Below are positions 10,180 through 23,526 of a DNA stretch of 64,000 nt, piece after piece. The notes below the pieces were generated by a model, which was given only the letters and a program-made list of their open reading frames with translations, did not search any database and was not told the DNA's origin. Source of the stretch: Diplonema papillatum (lineage: Eukaryota > Euglenozoa > Diplonemea > Diplonemida > Diplonemidae); NCBI GenBank assembly GCA_030068145.1, contig JAPJBO010000028.1, positions 248,001 to 312,000 of the forward strand, given 5' to 3'. The position numbers and the translations under genes are program-made. Within the stretch, counting starts at the first letter, position 1. The number at the start of each line of letters is the position of its first letter.

Positions 10180-11660
10180 CGCGCCGGTTTGAAGACCCCT
10201 GGCGCCCCTGTCCACCAACACCCCCAAAAAGCCCCAAACCCTTTAACTAACTCCAAAGCCCCCGCAGTCTGAGGGAAACATGAGACCTATGCCCCTCAAG
10301 AACCACCAAAAAAAAAAAGGACACCCCAAGGCCAGTTCCCCGTAGTTCCCCCGTAGTACCCCATGGTTATACCGATCACACCATAAAGCGAATCTCATTG
10401 GCCTTTTCAGCAAGAATTTGATTTGCCTAGCATTTGTTTTGCTTGCATACTATCATCAGTTCAAGTTCGCCCGTAGGTTCGTACCGTTGCTGCATCATCC
10501 TTAGGTACCTGCGCGCTTACACGCGTCGCAGGCGTCTTTCTTCTCCTTTGTAAAGTTGTTTTTTTTTTTCAGACGGAAATAATACGTTTTAGCGAGTGAA
10601 GATGGCTTGAAGCTCCGGGGTTCTGCTGTCTGCCAACAATATTTCGTTTCCTGGTGCGGGTTCAAGTTGTCCTCGATGGCACCGTGTTTGAGTTGCATTT
10701 TCTATTTTTTTTTTTTTTTGCAGCATCCAGGGTTTGCTTTCTTTTTCCCAGCATTCCGTCTTCTTTTAAAGGATGAAAGTTCTCTTGTTTGTGTCAGCAC
10801 TGCGTTGCTGGAGCTCAGAATTAGTAGGGTGGCGGCAGCGTACTTCAAACAAATTGCCAAAGGAAGTGAGAGCTGCTTGTACAGCTCGCTGGAACACCAC
10901 GATTTCAATGTCTAGACCCTTGACAACAGGATGTCCGCATCGTGTTGTTAAAGACAGTAGATTCATGAGGAGAGAGTATCGGTGTTACGTCTCATCGGAA
11001 CCAGGTTACTGCTCTCGAGCTCGACGCTGCTGTCAGATCTGGCGTGTGCTCGAGAGAACCAGCCGACAGTACCGACCTGAGAAGAGATGCACCGTCGGAG
11101 TGAATACTTCCCCTTCATTTCTTCTTCTTCCGCTTTTTTTCTTTTTCTTCTGATCAGAAAAACTTGTGGACACGGCTTCCTGGGAAGGAGGAATCTCTGC
11201 TCTTTCTTGTTGGCGCTGTGGTCGTTCTTGGCAGCAAGTGTTCAGACTAGTCCACCGACGGTGGCGGATGCCCTGATCGGCATCCGCACACCGACGGATG
11301 GCAGGGCTGTGTGTGTGTGTGTGTTCCGAAATCCGGAAGATTGGGAACGTCTTCTTCGTTTTCGTGCGGTCGACGATTTACGTCGTTCTGATGTCTGCGA
11401 CTTTGCTTTGCTTCTCTTTGCCTTCGACACCCTGCTGGGGACACGGTGGGTAGGTCCCCACGCTCCTCTCAGCAATGCTTTGAGTTCTTTTCAGCACATG
11501 AACCACATGGATTAGCATGCACTTCCGAGCAACGCATTAAGAGGTGCATATGTTCTCCACCTGACGTCCCCGATCAAGGATTGGCGCGCGTTTTCTTTTC
11601 TTTCTTTTTTTATTTCCGAGGGGATCGTTGGAAGTGTTTCTGGTTCTGGAGATAGAGGGG
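10180..11660. other. No gene recognised
   Basis: Holds the right copy of the 30-bp direct repeat (10332-10361), T-rich runs at 10560 and 10707-10721, and near 11487-11520 the block ACATGAACCACATGGATTAG, which recurs at 21455-21480. I see no supported exon. Confidence 0.45.
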
Positions 11661-11679
11661 TCGGGGTAAAAGGTGGAGT

Positions 11680-11830
11680 TCCCTTATATCCAATGGGATT
11701 GCCTCGGGCAAGGCAATCCCATTGGGATATAACTTCATCATATAAGGGAACAAAATTTGTTGGCTGGGATATAAGGGAACAAAGTTTGTTGTCCCATTGG
11801 GATACAAGGGAACAAAATTTGTTGACCACA
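11680..11830. repeat. Hairpin-forming repeat
   Basis: TATATCCAATGGGATTGCC followed after a 7-nt turn by GGCAATCCCATTGGGATATA makes a near-perfect hairpin. It is followed by three spaced copies of AAGGGAACAAARTTTGTTG and by CCAGACCAGYCAGTCCGACC repeats to about 11905. Looks like part of a non-coding mobile repeat. Confidence 0.65.
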
Positions 11831-12006
11831 GAACCTGACCAGACCAGTCAGTCCGACCAGCCCGGACTGACCAGACAGCCTGACCAGACCAGCCAGTCCG
11901 ACCAGCACGAAGGCGGGCGTGTTCCTGACGGCTCTGGGTGCGCCCGCGGGAAGAGGGGGAGAGGGGGCCGCAGCGCAACGCTTTGTTCGGCTTGCCGGTT
12001 CGTACT

Positions 12007-12232
12007 ACGGTGGACTCCAGCCTCAGAAGCTAGAGTCAACGCTTTGATGTTAAAAGAGCGGGTGTGGATTCACACGCGTTTGCTTTAAAAGTTAAAGTTC
12101 GCTTGAAAGTCCGGGGGGTTTGGGTCTCCGTGTGACCGTTGTTGAACGAGGGTTTTTCGTTGCAACACACCCGCTTTTCCGGGTGTGACTTGGAGCACTT
12201 TTTCTTTAACTCCAGCCTCTGAGAGGTAGGGA
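12007..12232. mobile_element. TIR element (MITE) with nested family 3 insertion
   Basis: Same family as 25969-26120: starts ACGGTGGACTCCAGCCTCAG and ends with AACTCCAGCCTCTGAG, with the inner hairpin ACACCCGC..GCGGGTGT split apart. Between the halves (about 12078-12160) sits a family 3 repeat (GTTAAAGTTCGCTTGAAAG..GTCTCCGTGTGACCG). A further TIR half is at 12395-12420. Confidence 0.7.
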
Positions 12233-12429
12233 CCGGCTAAAGCATACTCTATGAGGGAAAGTGTTCGTGCGTATGTGTTAGCGCCTGTTTTGGTATTTTC
12301 GACAGTACGCCGCCATCCGTCACTTTTCGACAACGACAACCGCGCAGTTGTTACCATAAAAAAGTGGATGTCTCGGGCACACCCTCTTCTTCAACGAAAC
12401 AGCTTCTGAGGCTGGACTCTGTGTACCTG

Positions 12430-15370
12430 GAACACAACCGCTTTTGTTCATTCACGCTTTTTTTTTTTTTCCGGCTTCTTTTTAATTTTGGTTTTGTGTT
12501 GTTTTCTTTTTTCATAAGGGTACGTCAGACGCGCCGTCTGATACGAATTGCTGGGCGAATAATTCGCGAAAGGTGCTGCGACGGCCGAGAGGCCCGAAGA
12601 GGGGGACGAGAATAGGAGGTGCCAGCGCTATGCGCTGGGTTAGTGGATACCCAACGAGAGTGCCTTTTTGTTGCTTTTCTCTGGTGCAAGGGATCCCGAC
12701 AGGTATGAAAAATCAAGGTCTTGATCGGCTATGATGAAACTGCTCAAGTCATACATAGGCCGTCGTTCGGTCAATCACCAGCTTGCAGAACAATTTCAGT
12801 CTCGTCACTAACCCAACACATCAAAGAATCGCCTGAATAGCCACTTCTGACCTCACGTGGGTGCCTTCATGGCGACTACAGTGAGGCTGGCCTTCTAAGC
12901 ACAGACTTCGCCTAGGGTTCGTCCAGAATCCAGTACTCCGAGCGACTGCACAAGGTCATGACCTCACCTCGCCAAAACCTTTCCGGAGTTGTTCCTCGCA
13001 CTGATGAATGAAGTAACGGACGACCAATCATCAACTGAGCAATCATGAAAATGAGAGGGCAAAACATTGTTGTTCTTCGCCTGTACAGGGTATAGACCAC
13101 TCTCTGGGTGTTGGGTCTCTGTACTGGTGCTTTTCCGTTTGCTGCGTAGACAATAAAAAGGCGGGGTGTAAGTTATCACGACGGTTCAGCCGAATATGGC
13201 AACTCGACCGAACTGCCGTGTGTCTACATGATCAACGCTTCCCCTTGTGGCAGGGCTGCACACGGCTGGTCTCGGCAAGGGATTGGAAGAGCCAATGAAA
13301 CACGCTGCAACCTTGAAAGGCGTTGCCGCTCCCCGTCTCGATCGACGGGAAGCGCACACTGCGCACCGAACATTGCTGTACGTCTTCTCCGAAGAAGCTT
13401 GGCTCAAGCGGAAGAACCGAAGGAGAGGCATCGCAGAGAAAACGGAAGAGATGCAATTGTGATACGCCACCGCACCATGTCCAAGGACCCTAACGCGCTC
13501 ACTAGTCCTTGGCGTTACGCAAGGTTGAGTCAAGGCATCTATCGGCTGCAGGGGCTGTTTCGACTGGTTGCCCGGGCTGGTTGTTCTTGGAGGACCAGAA
13601 GGTTCTGGTCTAAATCTTCTTCCCTCCATGTGCAACACGGGCTGAGGTCCAGGCAGATCATCAACCCGCACCTCCACATAAGTGCAGCAGTGTGCCACCA
13701 GCATGATGCTAACCCGAGTCTTGTTTCTGAATAGTGGGTTCAGGCGTGTGACGAGCGGGAAAGCCAGCAAAAAGAGAGGATTCGCTGGAAACCCCTGGAG
13801 GGAGGTTGAAGGCACGGGGTGGCTTTTTTTTCTTTCTTTCTGTATTCGTCGGGCGGGATAGGAGAGAACGAAGGTAGAGACAGCGTGGCAATGGTGGAAT
13901 GAAGACAAAAAGAAGAAGAAGAAAAAATATGAAGAAAAAGCACAAAAAGGGAGAAAGCGAATTAGACTTTGTACTTTGCGCAGAACATAGTGGGGAGCAG
14001 ACGTAGTATCCCTGAGGGACTGGGGGGCGGGGGGTCGCTGGCGGTGTTGTTTTGTCAGCCAGACTGAGAGAGGACGTGTGCAAGCAGTCTGAACTAGTGA
14101 CCTCGGTCGCATTACTTTCCCTCAAGGTTGTCGCTGAACAAGATGAGCAAAGCCAGCGTACTCGACTCATCGAGTGTAGCCCCCCCTTCAGCTCAGCATC
14201 AAGCTGTCGATTGTTGACAACGCCCACCTATTTAAGGGTCGAGATCTCGTTCGTTAACGGAATCAACCTGACAAATCACTCCACCAACCAGGAGCGGCCA
14301 TGCACCACCACACAATTCATCAAGAAAGAGCTCTCAATCTGTCAATCACGCCCTTGAACCGTTGCAGAGAGAGGAAAAACTAGTCAGGCGTTGAGAAGCA
14401 AGGTCTCTGCCTCCGCGCAGCCTGATTTCTGTTGGCATCATTTCATTTCATCACAACAGCACTGGTGGTCAGGGGGGGAGCAAGGGTGGGGTAAGATGGA
14501 GCCCGGATTAGCGAAGAACGAATTCAGTTCGCCTTATTCCCCGACTCTCCGAAGCTTAAGGCTGAGATAGAGGTTGCCTTTTCTTTTCTTTGAATTGAGA
14601 ACCCGGTGCCTGATAAAGGAAGGCGCAGGCAATCGTGGGTTAGACACACGTGTTGCTAAATAAGAATCCTGACGCCCCGGGTCAAGGGCCAAACTAAGGG
14701 CTTTCGACCCCATAACAGGACATTGCCAGAAGCTCGTCCGCATGTGTTCATGTGGCCGACTGCAGATACGACGTGGTGATGACCACCAACCAAGGGGAAA
14801 AGATGGTGTGGGGAAAAGCACCACCCGCTCCTTTTTTTTTGTTGCCGGAACATTCTCGGAGCCGGGGCTTGCAATGAGAGAAACAAAAAAAGCGCAGCGT
14901 TCAAAAAATGGAGCTGGATATCACCAGCCTGTCATCATCTTAGTTCCCATCGAGATCGTCTTCGGACGACGTTATCAAGTACCCTAGCCTTTGACAATGC
15001 AAGCCTACCCCTTGTGGTACTTCGCGGCATTTCGCGCTGGTAAACTCTCCCGGGGGGAGTTTCCTGCAATAGCACTGTTTCGCCTGCTTCGTTGTGTCTT
15101 TTCATAAGCAAACCGTTGTTCCGAAAATGTTCTGTTCAAATGTTCTATTGAAAAGTAAAAATAACGATTCTTGGCTTCCGACACTGGCTTCACCGTGTAA
15201 TGGGTATTCTCGGGTTTGAATACTGTTTGAAGGCAGCGGATGGCAGGAAGCATTTGAAAAACGCATTCTCCTGTCGGACGCCAGCCGAATTCGAAAAAGA
15301 AGAAGAACGAGGAAAAACGTGCGGCGCCCCCCTCCCGTTTAGCTAAAGCAAGCAGCCTCGCTGGGCGGGG
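12430..15370. other. No gene recognised
   Basis: Long frames on the minus strand at 13186-14227 are low in complexity (S/F/P-rich, over T-rich and GAAGAA runs) and start at non-ATG codons, so I do not call them. No domain, good splice-site pair or repeat family stands out. Confidence 0.4.
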
Positions 15371-17640
15371 GGGATTGCAAGAACGTGCTTGGAATGGTTA
15401 TGCGCCTCGCTGGGTTTTACTTTTTGGGACTGTTTTAAGAAGTCGGTGTCTGTTGCGTGTCCGGTGGACATGGGGTGGGGTCCTGGTAGAAAGATAGATC
15501 AGAGGCAGGGAACAATGGGGCGGGTCAGCAAGGTGTCCGCTGGTTTTGGTCATTCTTGTTTTTCGGACTTTTTAGAGTTGAAGTTCGCTTGACGTTTTTT
15601 TTTTTTTTTTTTTGTGTTTTTAGACTGTTTCTTGTAGTAAGCGGTCGGTTTTTGAAGTCTCCGTTGTTTTTCTTTCCCCCCTCTTTTTCTGGGTGTGTGC
15701 AGGGGTTAAGCTAGGGCGTTTTGGCTTCTTTTTCCTGGCTCTATTCCCGAGCGGCTTACTTTTTTACTACTGGGGAAGTAAGTGCGACAGTCACTGTAGC
15801 GCTCTGCAGCAGCAGGGCACATACCACGTTGTTTTTCTCCAGAACTTCTTCTTCTTCTAGCAAAAACCCTCGGCTTTTACATAAGCGATACACCGGTCCT
15901 CTAACTTAACCCCTGCAACCCGAAGTAAAAATTTGAGAAGCAACCGCATTAGTTAGTGTCTGGCTTCTGCTCTGTTTTTTTTTTTCTTTTTGCATATTCT
16001 TTTACTTTGAGAGAATTTTTTCTGCGGTCATGAGGACCGACTCTGCGTTGGAGGAAGATATGCTGTTCGCCTGCTCAAGGCCATAATGTAAAGAAGTGAG
16101 TCGGCCCGGGGGCCTGCGGAGGTTGGGGAGTTCTGGAATTCAGGTAAAAGGGCTAGAAGGAAGTGGGTGGATACCCACAGATCCTGGTGGCTGAATCAGA
16201 AGGTGCTCTCGGAGAGAAGAGAGAGAGAGAGAAAAGGAGAAAGCAGTGTGCATCCGAATAGGGGGGAGAAGACCCAACAGCTTTGACCAAGGATCGGGAC
16301 TCGAAGCATCAACGCGGCTCCATCCAGGCTCGCTTGAGTGTGTGTGTGCGTGTGTGTACGGGTAAAACCCGATTGTCGCTAATCGCTCGTGTTGTGTGCT
16401 AGCGGGGCGGTATTGGAACTCGGCGTGCCGCAACGATAGTCAGAAGCTCGACGGTCCCGGCTCCACTGAACGCAGCCGTTCGTCGTGCGTTTCCACGGCA
16501 CTCTGACCGTAAATGTGGAACTAGCACTCCAGCCGGCAGCCACGATCGTCACTCAAACGTTGGCATCGTATGGTACAGCACTCTTTCTGGCGATTGATTG
16601 ATCGTGTATTCGAGACATGCAGGCAACACCAGGCTCGTTGTGCAGAGTACTTGCGCACCAAGATCTCTTTGCATCATCCAGGCTGAAAAGCTTCAGCGCA
16701 ATTCCTCGTGGGCGTTCGGCAGCTCTGCTACACCAACAGTCGCGCCACAGCTCCGATTCAAGCCGGGGCGAAAACACGCTTTTTTTGGAGTGACAGCTCG
16801 CTTGAGTTCCTGGAACCGTCGCCCCGCGCACGCAAACAAGGGAACGGAGGGTGGTGGTGAGATATAGGTTTGCGGTGGCGGTGTGCACGTCTAATCAAAC
16901 TACGGAGATGGTGGGTGACTTCGAATAGCAGTGACACACCGTGACGCGCCACGTGACTGCAGTACTGGACAGTACAGGTACAGTACTGCAGGGGCCACTT
17001 TTTGAAATCGAGTTTTATACATTATTTTTCTTTTTACGAAAAACCGAAACCGGAAAACCCCCGGTTTCTGAAACCGGGAAACCGGGTTTCTAAAGTCCCC
17101 TGCTTGAAATCCCGGGTTGGGCTTTATGTAGGTAGTCTGCAGCTCATGGAACCCGGGAAACCCGGCTCTAACGTAATAAACCCTGGTTTGCGATAGGTTT
17201 GCCGATGAATCTTTCTTTGGCGGACAAAAGGCTAGTACCTGGATACGAGAGGGGATCTCAACAAAGAGTGCGCGGCGAGGGCTAGCCTCAGACCCGCCAT
17301 TCCGGAATACGCGAGCTTAGATAATAAAATCCTCACTCCTATGCTTGTGTCTGTCACTCTCGTCTACCGCTCCTGCTCTGCTTGCCGCGCGCCGTATGGT
17401 TGGAGTAAAAAGCGAAGCCAGAAAGCTGCTAATCTTGCTGCTGACCACATGAAGTGGTGCAAGCTACATTGTTTATCCGGACGGATTGGAGCGGCAAACC
17501 TGTCGTTCAGATTATTATTAGTCTTCAAAGAAACAAGTTTCTTTTCCTGCCAAGAAAGTTGAAGTATGGCTAAAGATAAAGTGGTGTCACCTGAGGGGGT
17601 AACAACACGCTGGTCGACTTCCCCCCTTCTGCAGTGCAGG
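15371..17640. other. No gene recognised; repeat fragments
   Basis: 15371-15410 is a family A start. 15575-15596 is a family 3 fragment, followed by a T20 run. 15620-15655 shares TAGACTGTTTCTTG and AGTAAGCGGTCGGTTTTT with 28155-28190. 17040-17165 is built of CCGGTTTC/GAAACCGG and CCCGGG units and can fold on itself. Confidence 0.45.
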
Positions 17641-17719
17641 ATGCCCCGGATGGGGAGTCCCGCCCCAAGCGTGTAGGAGCTTGCGTGGGCAGGGCCGCTA
17701 TGTTATTCCCGGGACCTTG

Positions 17720-19020
17720 TCACGCACGCGTTGCCCGGGGCGACGTCGTTGTCCCCACGCCGAGATCAGATCCGGTCGGCACGGATGACCTGCCTCGACC
17801 TTGCCAGGACGTCGGGTTGGCGGTGCAGCAGGTCTTCTTTGGTGATCTCGGACTGACCGGGCGGGCCAGGCGAGTGGGTGACGTACCCACTAACTCCGAT
17901 ACTGGGCAGCCCGTCCTGAGGTGATGCAGCAGGTGGCGCCCCAGGTACCCAGATCCCGCGGCATCTCGTACTGGGGGGTCCACGTCGCGCAGACCAGCGG
18001 AAGTTGCAAGGACGTCTCTTTCCAGCTGGTCAAGAAATTCGCTGCCGTACTTGAGGTGAGGCAGCAGGGCGTCGGCGCCCTGGATACCCAGATCCCGCAT
18101 CTCGTCTGGAAGGCCAATGTGGGCCCATGCGGCGGAAGTTGCGAGGACCTCTCTTTCCCAGCGGATCAAGAAATCCAGGCGCATGCGCTGGGCCTCCGAA
18201 CCGGTGTCAGTGTGCAGGAAGTGCCGCGGTGATTTCGTCGTGATCTGGGACATGTCCCTGTCCACCGGTAAGGCGCCGAGGGCGCGCTCGGCGAACTCAT
18301 ACCTCCTCAGCACGCCTCGGAGCTGGAACTTGACTCCGGCGGACCAGAAGCCGACAGTCGGCGCTGCAATACACAGCGTCCGGAGTGAGAGATGAGTTGG
18401 TGCTGATGCGCGGATGAGGTGAGTCCCTTCCGCGTTGATAGAGTGACGACGAACTTTCAAATATTAAACAGGGGGTAAACACCGCCGGCGAGTCAGCCAT
18501 TGAGCCCCATGTGTCAAGGTCGAACCCGGCTGGTGACCCTCCTGGGAGGTACGGCAGCATGTCTAAGGGCTGCACACCTTCCCCCCTGGCCCACTTGATC
18601 CCTCTGAACACCTTCCGAGCCACGAGGTCGTCCGGCTTGAACTTGAAGTAGTGTGAAAAGACCGTTTGTGGCATCGACGAGCCCTGGTGTGGGGATCGGC
18701 TGAACAGGCCCATGTCGATAACAGATAGACCGTGTGCGACGTCGACTGCACGACATGCGGATGAACGTCAGGTATCGCTCGATGTACATTAGCATCTAGC
18801 TCGCATCGTGGGTGGCTGTTTCCTGTGAGAACCGATGCAGGTTGGTGTCGCGTCGCCCCGCCAGGCGGGCTTGCTTGCGCGCCACAAACCGCTTCACCTC
18901 GTCGATCTGCGCCATGGCCAGGACGTAGCAGCCGTCCTGCTTCTCCTTGCGCTTCATCCTCGTGCTGACTCGTGCGGACTCATCGACAGCCTCGTCGATC
19001 GACGCGCAACCGGGGCAGGC
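17720..19020 (-). pseudogene. Decayed coding region, family unknown
   Basis: Several minus-strand stretches have protein-like composition but lie in different frames and do not form one product. 18835-19020 reads CPGC then a charged helical stretch (MKRKEKQDGCYVLAMAQIDE). 18465-18713 reads HYFKFKPDDLVARKVFRGIK. 17900-18300 has two related segments, WEREVLATSAAWAHIGLPDE and LERDVLATSAGLRDVD, an internal duplication. I recognise no family. It appears broken rather than spliced, since good donor/acceptor pairs are missing. It directly abuts the satellite at 19030. What it was is unknown. Confidence 0.4.
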
Positions 19021-19029
19021 CAGAGACCA

Positions 19030-21262
19030 CCATCAAGTCCGGAAGCTTAAAGAAGGCGGGTAACCGATAGCACGCTAAGTCTATCAGAAGTCACGCGCGG
19101 CAACTGGGGCAGGCTGGAGGCCACTCAGTCAAACCTAGACGCTCAAAGAAGATGAAACAACTGATAGCAGGCCAGGAACCACTAAGTCCATCAGAGCCCC
19201 GCACGGCAACCAGGGCAGGCCACAGACCAACATGTCAACCCCGGAAGCTTAAAAGAAGGCGGGTAACCAATAGCACGCTAAGTCTATCAGCGGTCACGCG
19301 CTGCAACTGGGGCAGGCCAGAGGCCACTCAAACCCGAAAGCATAGAGAAGGCGGGAAGGCGGGTAACCGATAACACGCTAAGTTTATCAGAAGTCACGCG
19401 CGGCAACTGCAGGCCAGAGGCCACTATGTCAAACCCGGAAGCATAAGGAAGGCGGGTAACCGATAGCACGCTAAGTCTATCAGAAGTCACACGCGGCAAC
19501 CGGGGCAGGCCAGAGGCCACTATGTCACACCCGGAAGCTTAAGGAAGCTTGAAAAAAGAAGGCGGGGTAACTGATAGCAGGACAGAGACCACTAATTCTA
19601 TCAGAACTCCCGCCGGGCAACCGGGCTGACTATGTCAACCGGAAGCCGAAGAAGGCGGGTAACCGATAGCACGCCAAGGCTATCAGAGGTTACGCGCGCA
19701 ACCGGGGAGGCCAAAGACCCCCATGTCAACCGGGAGCTTGAAAGAAAAAGAAGGCGGCAACTGATAGCAGGACAGAGACCACTAAGTCTATCAGGAGTCA
19801 CGCAGAGCAGCCGGGGCAGGCCAGAGACCACTAAGTCAAACCCGGAAGCTCTAAAAACAAAAGAGAAGGCGGGGTAACTGATAGCAGGACAGAGACCACT
19901 AAGTCTATCAGAACTCCCGCCGGGCAGCCGGGCTGACTAAGTCAACCGGAAGCCGAAGCAGGCGGGTAACCGATAGCACGCTAAGTCTATCAGAGGTTAC
20001 GCGCGCAACCGGGGAGGCCAAAGACCCCCATGTCAACCGGGAGCTTGAAAGAAAAAGAAGGCGGCAACTGATAGCAGGACAGAGACCACTAAGTCTATCA
20101 GGAGTCACGCAGAGCAGCCGGGGCAGGCCAGAGACCACTAAGTCAAACCCGGAAGCTCTAAAAACAAAAGAGAAGGCGGGGTAACTGATAGCAGGACAGA
20201 GACCACTAAGTCTATCAGAACTCACGCCGGGCAGCCGGGCTGACTAAGTCAACCGGAAGCCGAAGCAGGCGGGTAACCGATAGCACGCTAAGTCTATCAG
20301 AGGTTACGCGCGCAACCGGGGAGGCCAAAGACCCCCATGTCACCCGGGAGCTTGAAAGAAAAAGAAGGCGGCAACTGATAGCAGGACAGAGACCACTAAG
20401 TCTATCAGGAGTCACGCAGAGCAACCGGGGCAGGCCAGAGACCACTAAGTCAAACCCGGAAGCTCTAAAAACAAAAGAGAAGGCGGGGTAACTGATAGCA
20501 GGACAGAGACCACTAAGTCTATCAGAACTCACGCCGGGCAACCGGGCAGACTATGCCAACCGGAAGCCGAAGCAGGCGGGTAACCGATAGCACGCTAAGT
20601 CTATCAGAGGTTACGCGCGCAGCCGGGGAGGCCAAAGACCCCCATGTCACCCGGAAGCTTGAAAGAAAAAGAAGGCGGCAACTGATAGCAGGACAGAGAC
20701 CACTAAGTCTATCAGGAGTCACGCAGAGCAACCGGGGCAGGCCAGAGACCACTAAGTCAAACCCGGAAGCTCTAAAAACAAAAGAGAAGGCGGGGTAACT
20801 GATAGCAGGACAGAGACCACTAAGTCTATCAGAACTCACGCCGGGCAACCGGGCTGACTATGTCAACCGGAAGCCGAAGCAGGCGGGTAACCGATAGCAC
20901 GCTAAGTCTATCAGAGGTTACGCGCGCAACCGGGGAGGCCAAAGACCCCCATGTCACCCGGGAGCTTGAAAGAAAAAGAAGGCGGCAACTGATAGCAGGA
21001 CAGAGACCACTAAGTCTATCAGGAGTCACGCAGAGCAACCGGGGCAGGCCAGAGACCACTAAGTCAAACCCGGAAGCTCAAAAAAGAAGGCGGGGTATCT
21101 GATAGCAGGACAGAGACCACTAAGTCTATCAGAAGCCACGCCGGGCAACCGGGCCGACGATGTCAGCCCGGAAGCCCAGAAAAGAAGGCGGTAACCGATA
21201 GCACCAGGTCTATCAGAAGGGGCGGGCCGGAGACCACCCATGTCAACCCGGCCGCCCGACAG
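19030..21262. repeat. Satellite with ~307-bp higher-order period
   Basis: Tandem monomers of about 100 bp share the core GATAGCACGCTAAGTCTATCAG or GATAGCAGGACAGAGACCACTAAG and AAGGCGGGTAAC. From about 19600 to 21100 three monomer types recur in fixed order with a 307-bp period (for example boundaries near 19908, 20215, 20522 and 20829), with few differences between copies. Outer monomers at both ends are more diverged, as expected of an array homogenised from its centre. A lone CCCACTAAGTCTATC occurs near 63948. The frames translated through it are by-products. Confidence 0.9.
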
Positions 21263-21269
21263 CCGATAA

Positions 21270-23400
21270 GGGCCAGAGGCGTCTATCAGCGGCCACTGCG
21301 GGAAGAGTATATTCGACCTTGGTAGTGTCGCCAGTTCCGGAAAGCGACAGAGCCCGAAACCCCGGACAAGAAAATGCGTGTCCTGTTCGGTGGTTTCGTT
21401 CTCTGCCGGCGCTTTGCACGAAATTAGCTGGCATTAAATTCCCAGTTCTTTTAAGTACATGAACCACATGGATTAGCATGCACTGCCTTGAAAGTCAGGC
21501 TATCGGATGACGTCGTCACCTGCCATTGCGTCGTCAAGGTCGAGCATTTGTGGAGCTAGCGGGGTTTGGCTTTCTTGCGATTCCAAAGACTGAGTCGGCG
21601 AGTACGAGGGCGGGCAGGAGTGCCCGTTTTCCACTTTCGAGGGCATTGGTGTGCCCGTTAAGCAGCGGCTGCCGGCTTATCCCGTGACACCTTTTATATG
21701 TACGTTATTGAAAGAGTAGCGTTGGCAAAAAACGGCCTTGTTCTTCCTCTTTAACTCGGGCATACATGTCTGAATCGTGCATGCCAGAAGAGCTCTTGTG
21801 ATCCTGGACTGCCATACGCACCAGCCGCGCCTGGTGCTCCGGCCCGATCCATCGTCGTGCAATGGGTGCTGTTTTTTGTTGTGGGAAAAAGTCGGATTTT
21901 TTGATGGCTTCCGGCTGGCTTTTGGAGGGTGGGCTAGGACCCGGGGTGGGGTGGAAAAGGGCAAAGGAAGGGGAGACCGCTGAGCGCGACAGCTTGTGCA
22001 GACACAGGCGTGCTGCCTCGCACAGATCCGTTCTATTTTTTTCAGGGCATGGACAGTGGTTTTCTGCTTAGCCAACAAAATGAAATTGGTTGGCTAAAAA
22101 CTTTCACGGTTCACAAAAAGAGGTCAAGTTTTTTTCTCTCGACCGATCTTTTTGCATGGTGTTTAGGGGAGGGTCGGCAGGTTGTGGCTTCCGGCTTGGT
22201 GTAGAACTGGGTTTGGGTTTGTGAGCTTGCTGTAGAACTGTGTGTACATGGAATTCCTGTGGCAAAAAAAAGTTTTTTAGCCAACTCCATTTTCGTGGAA
22301 AAAGGTTGTTTAGGCAAAGAATATTTGTTAGCCACACAGGAAAAACACTGGACATGGCCCGGGGGGGGAGGGTGCCTTTCGGGTTGGAGTGCGCGGGACT
22401 GTTTTGACCCCCTTCCATTCTTCCCTCTCACTTTTTTTTGCCCAGTTTTTCTCTCCCTTTTTCCTTTCGTTTCCTCGTCCCTGGGAGGCAAAAGAAACCT
22501 GAAGAAGAAAAGGACTTCCGCGGTAATTTGCGATTTCGTCTCCTTTCTTCTTGAAATAGACGCACACTGTCAACCACGAGAGCATGCGGCTGTGGGTTGG
22601 GTCTGGCCCACCCAGAAGAATCCCCAAATCTGGTGCTACGAAGGGGCGAGGAAACGAACAAGAACGTCTACCATTTGCTTTTTTGTCGCATCCAAGACTC
22701 CGTGCGTACTGATGTGCGCAATACTAAGAGTAACTGATCAAGGAGACACTCTATTGTTCCTGTATTTTAGCTTGTTGAAAAAAGGATCCCCGCAGGGAAA
22801 ATGCTAAGGTCGTCGATATAGAAAAGGGAGAAGACGGACGGATGAGAATAGGTTGTTGTCAGAGAAGGAAAAAGCAGAAAAAAAAAGCAAGACGCTGCAT
22901 GCTGGGGGCAGATGCAACGATCTCCTCAACACGCAAAGGATAGTGCTTTGGGGTGCGGAGAGGCACCAAGAGCTCCAGTTCTTTACCAGTTCGAGACTTC
23001 GGCTCCAGCCTGATGGGCTTCTTCCTTCTCTGTGCCTGTGTGTATGTGATAGAGTTCAAATACGAGAGTATCTTGAGATTGAATGAAAGAATGGTACCCC
23101 CGAAACCCCCGTATTGCGTACTTCCTGCTATTCATGCGTAGTTCGTTCGCGGGGTTTGTGAAGCGGCGAGGGCTACATTATATCAGTGGTACTGTATTTT
23201 TTCACCGCAGTGGCAAATTACGACAGTGGTACTGCACGGCTACTTTTACGTCGCAGATGTTGTGTGCAGTGCCTACACTCAGGCCTTACGTTCAGCATGC
23301 TGAACGTACTGATTTCAGCACGTTAATTTTCTTAGTTTCTTTTTGTACACATGCTGAATCAGTACGTGTACACGTGCTGAAATCAGTACGTTATCACGTA
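21270..23400. other. No gene recognised; inverted repeats
   Basis: 22068-22340 is bounded by GCTTAGCCAACAAAATG and, inverted, CATTTTCGTGG with TTAGCCACACAGG; GTTGGCTAAAAA occurs in both arms, so this may be a decayed TIR element. 23280-23400 contains CAGCATGCTGAACGTACTGATTTCAGCACG and inverted GTGCTGAAATCAGTACG, a foldback. No supported exon. Confidence 0.45.
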
Positions 23401-23414
23401 CTATCTTTTCTGCA

Positions 23415-23526
23415 GATTCACCTGGGGAATCAACCACCAGTAACGGCAGATCCTGCTGTTGCTTACCGCGACACTGGAGGGTTGAGGCCGGAGAGGAGGC
23501 AGAGGCAAAGACATGCAACACTGGCA
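23415..23526 (+). CDS. Candidate isolated exon
   Basis: A pyrimidine-rich acceptor (CTTTTCTGCAG) and a consensus donor (GGCAG|GTGAGC) bracket 112 nt, open in two frames (IHLGNQPPVTADPAVAYRDT or SPGESTTSNGRSCCC). No partner exon is found, and the acceptor lies at the edge of the TCAGTACG foldback repeat, so this may be chance. Unknown product. Confidence 0.2.

Noticed and set aside
5749-10361. LTR element
   Set aside because: The direct repeats are only 30 bp and no reverse transcriptase, integrase or gag motif is visible.
13186-14227. Long minus-strand frames
   Set aside because: Low-complexity S/P/F-rich translation over T-rich and GAA-rich DNA.
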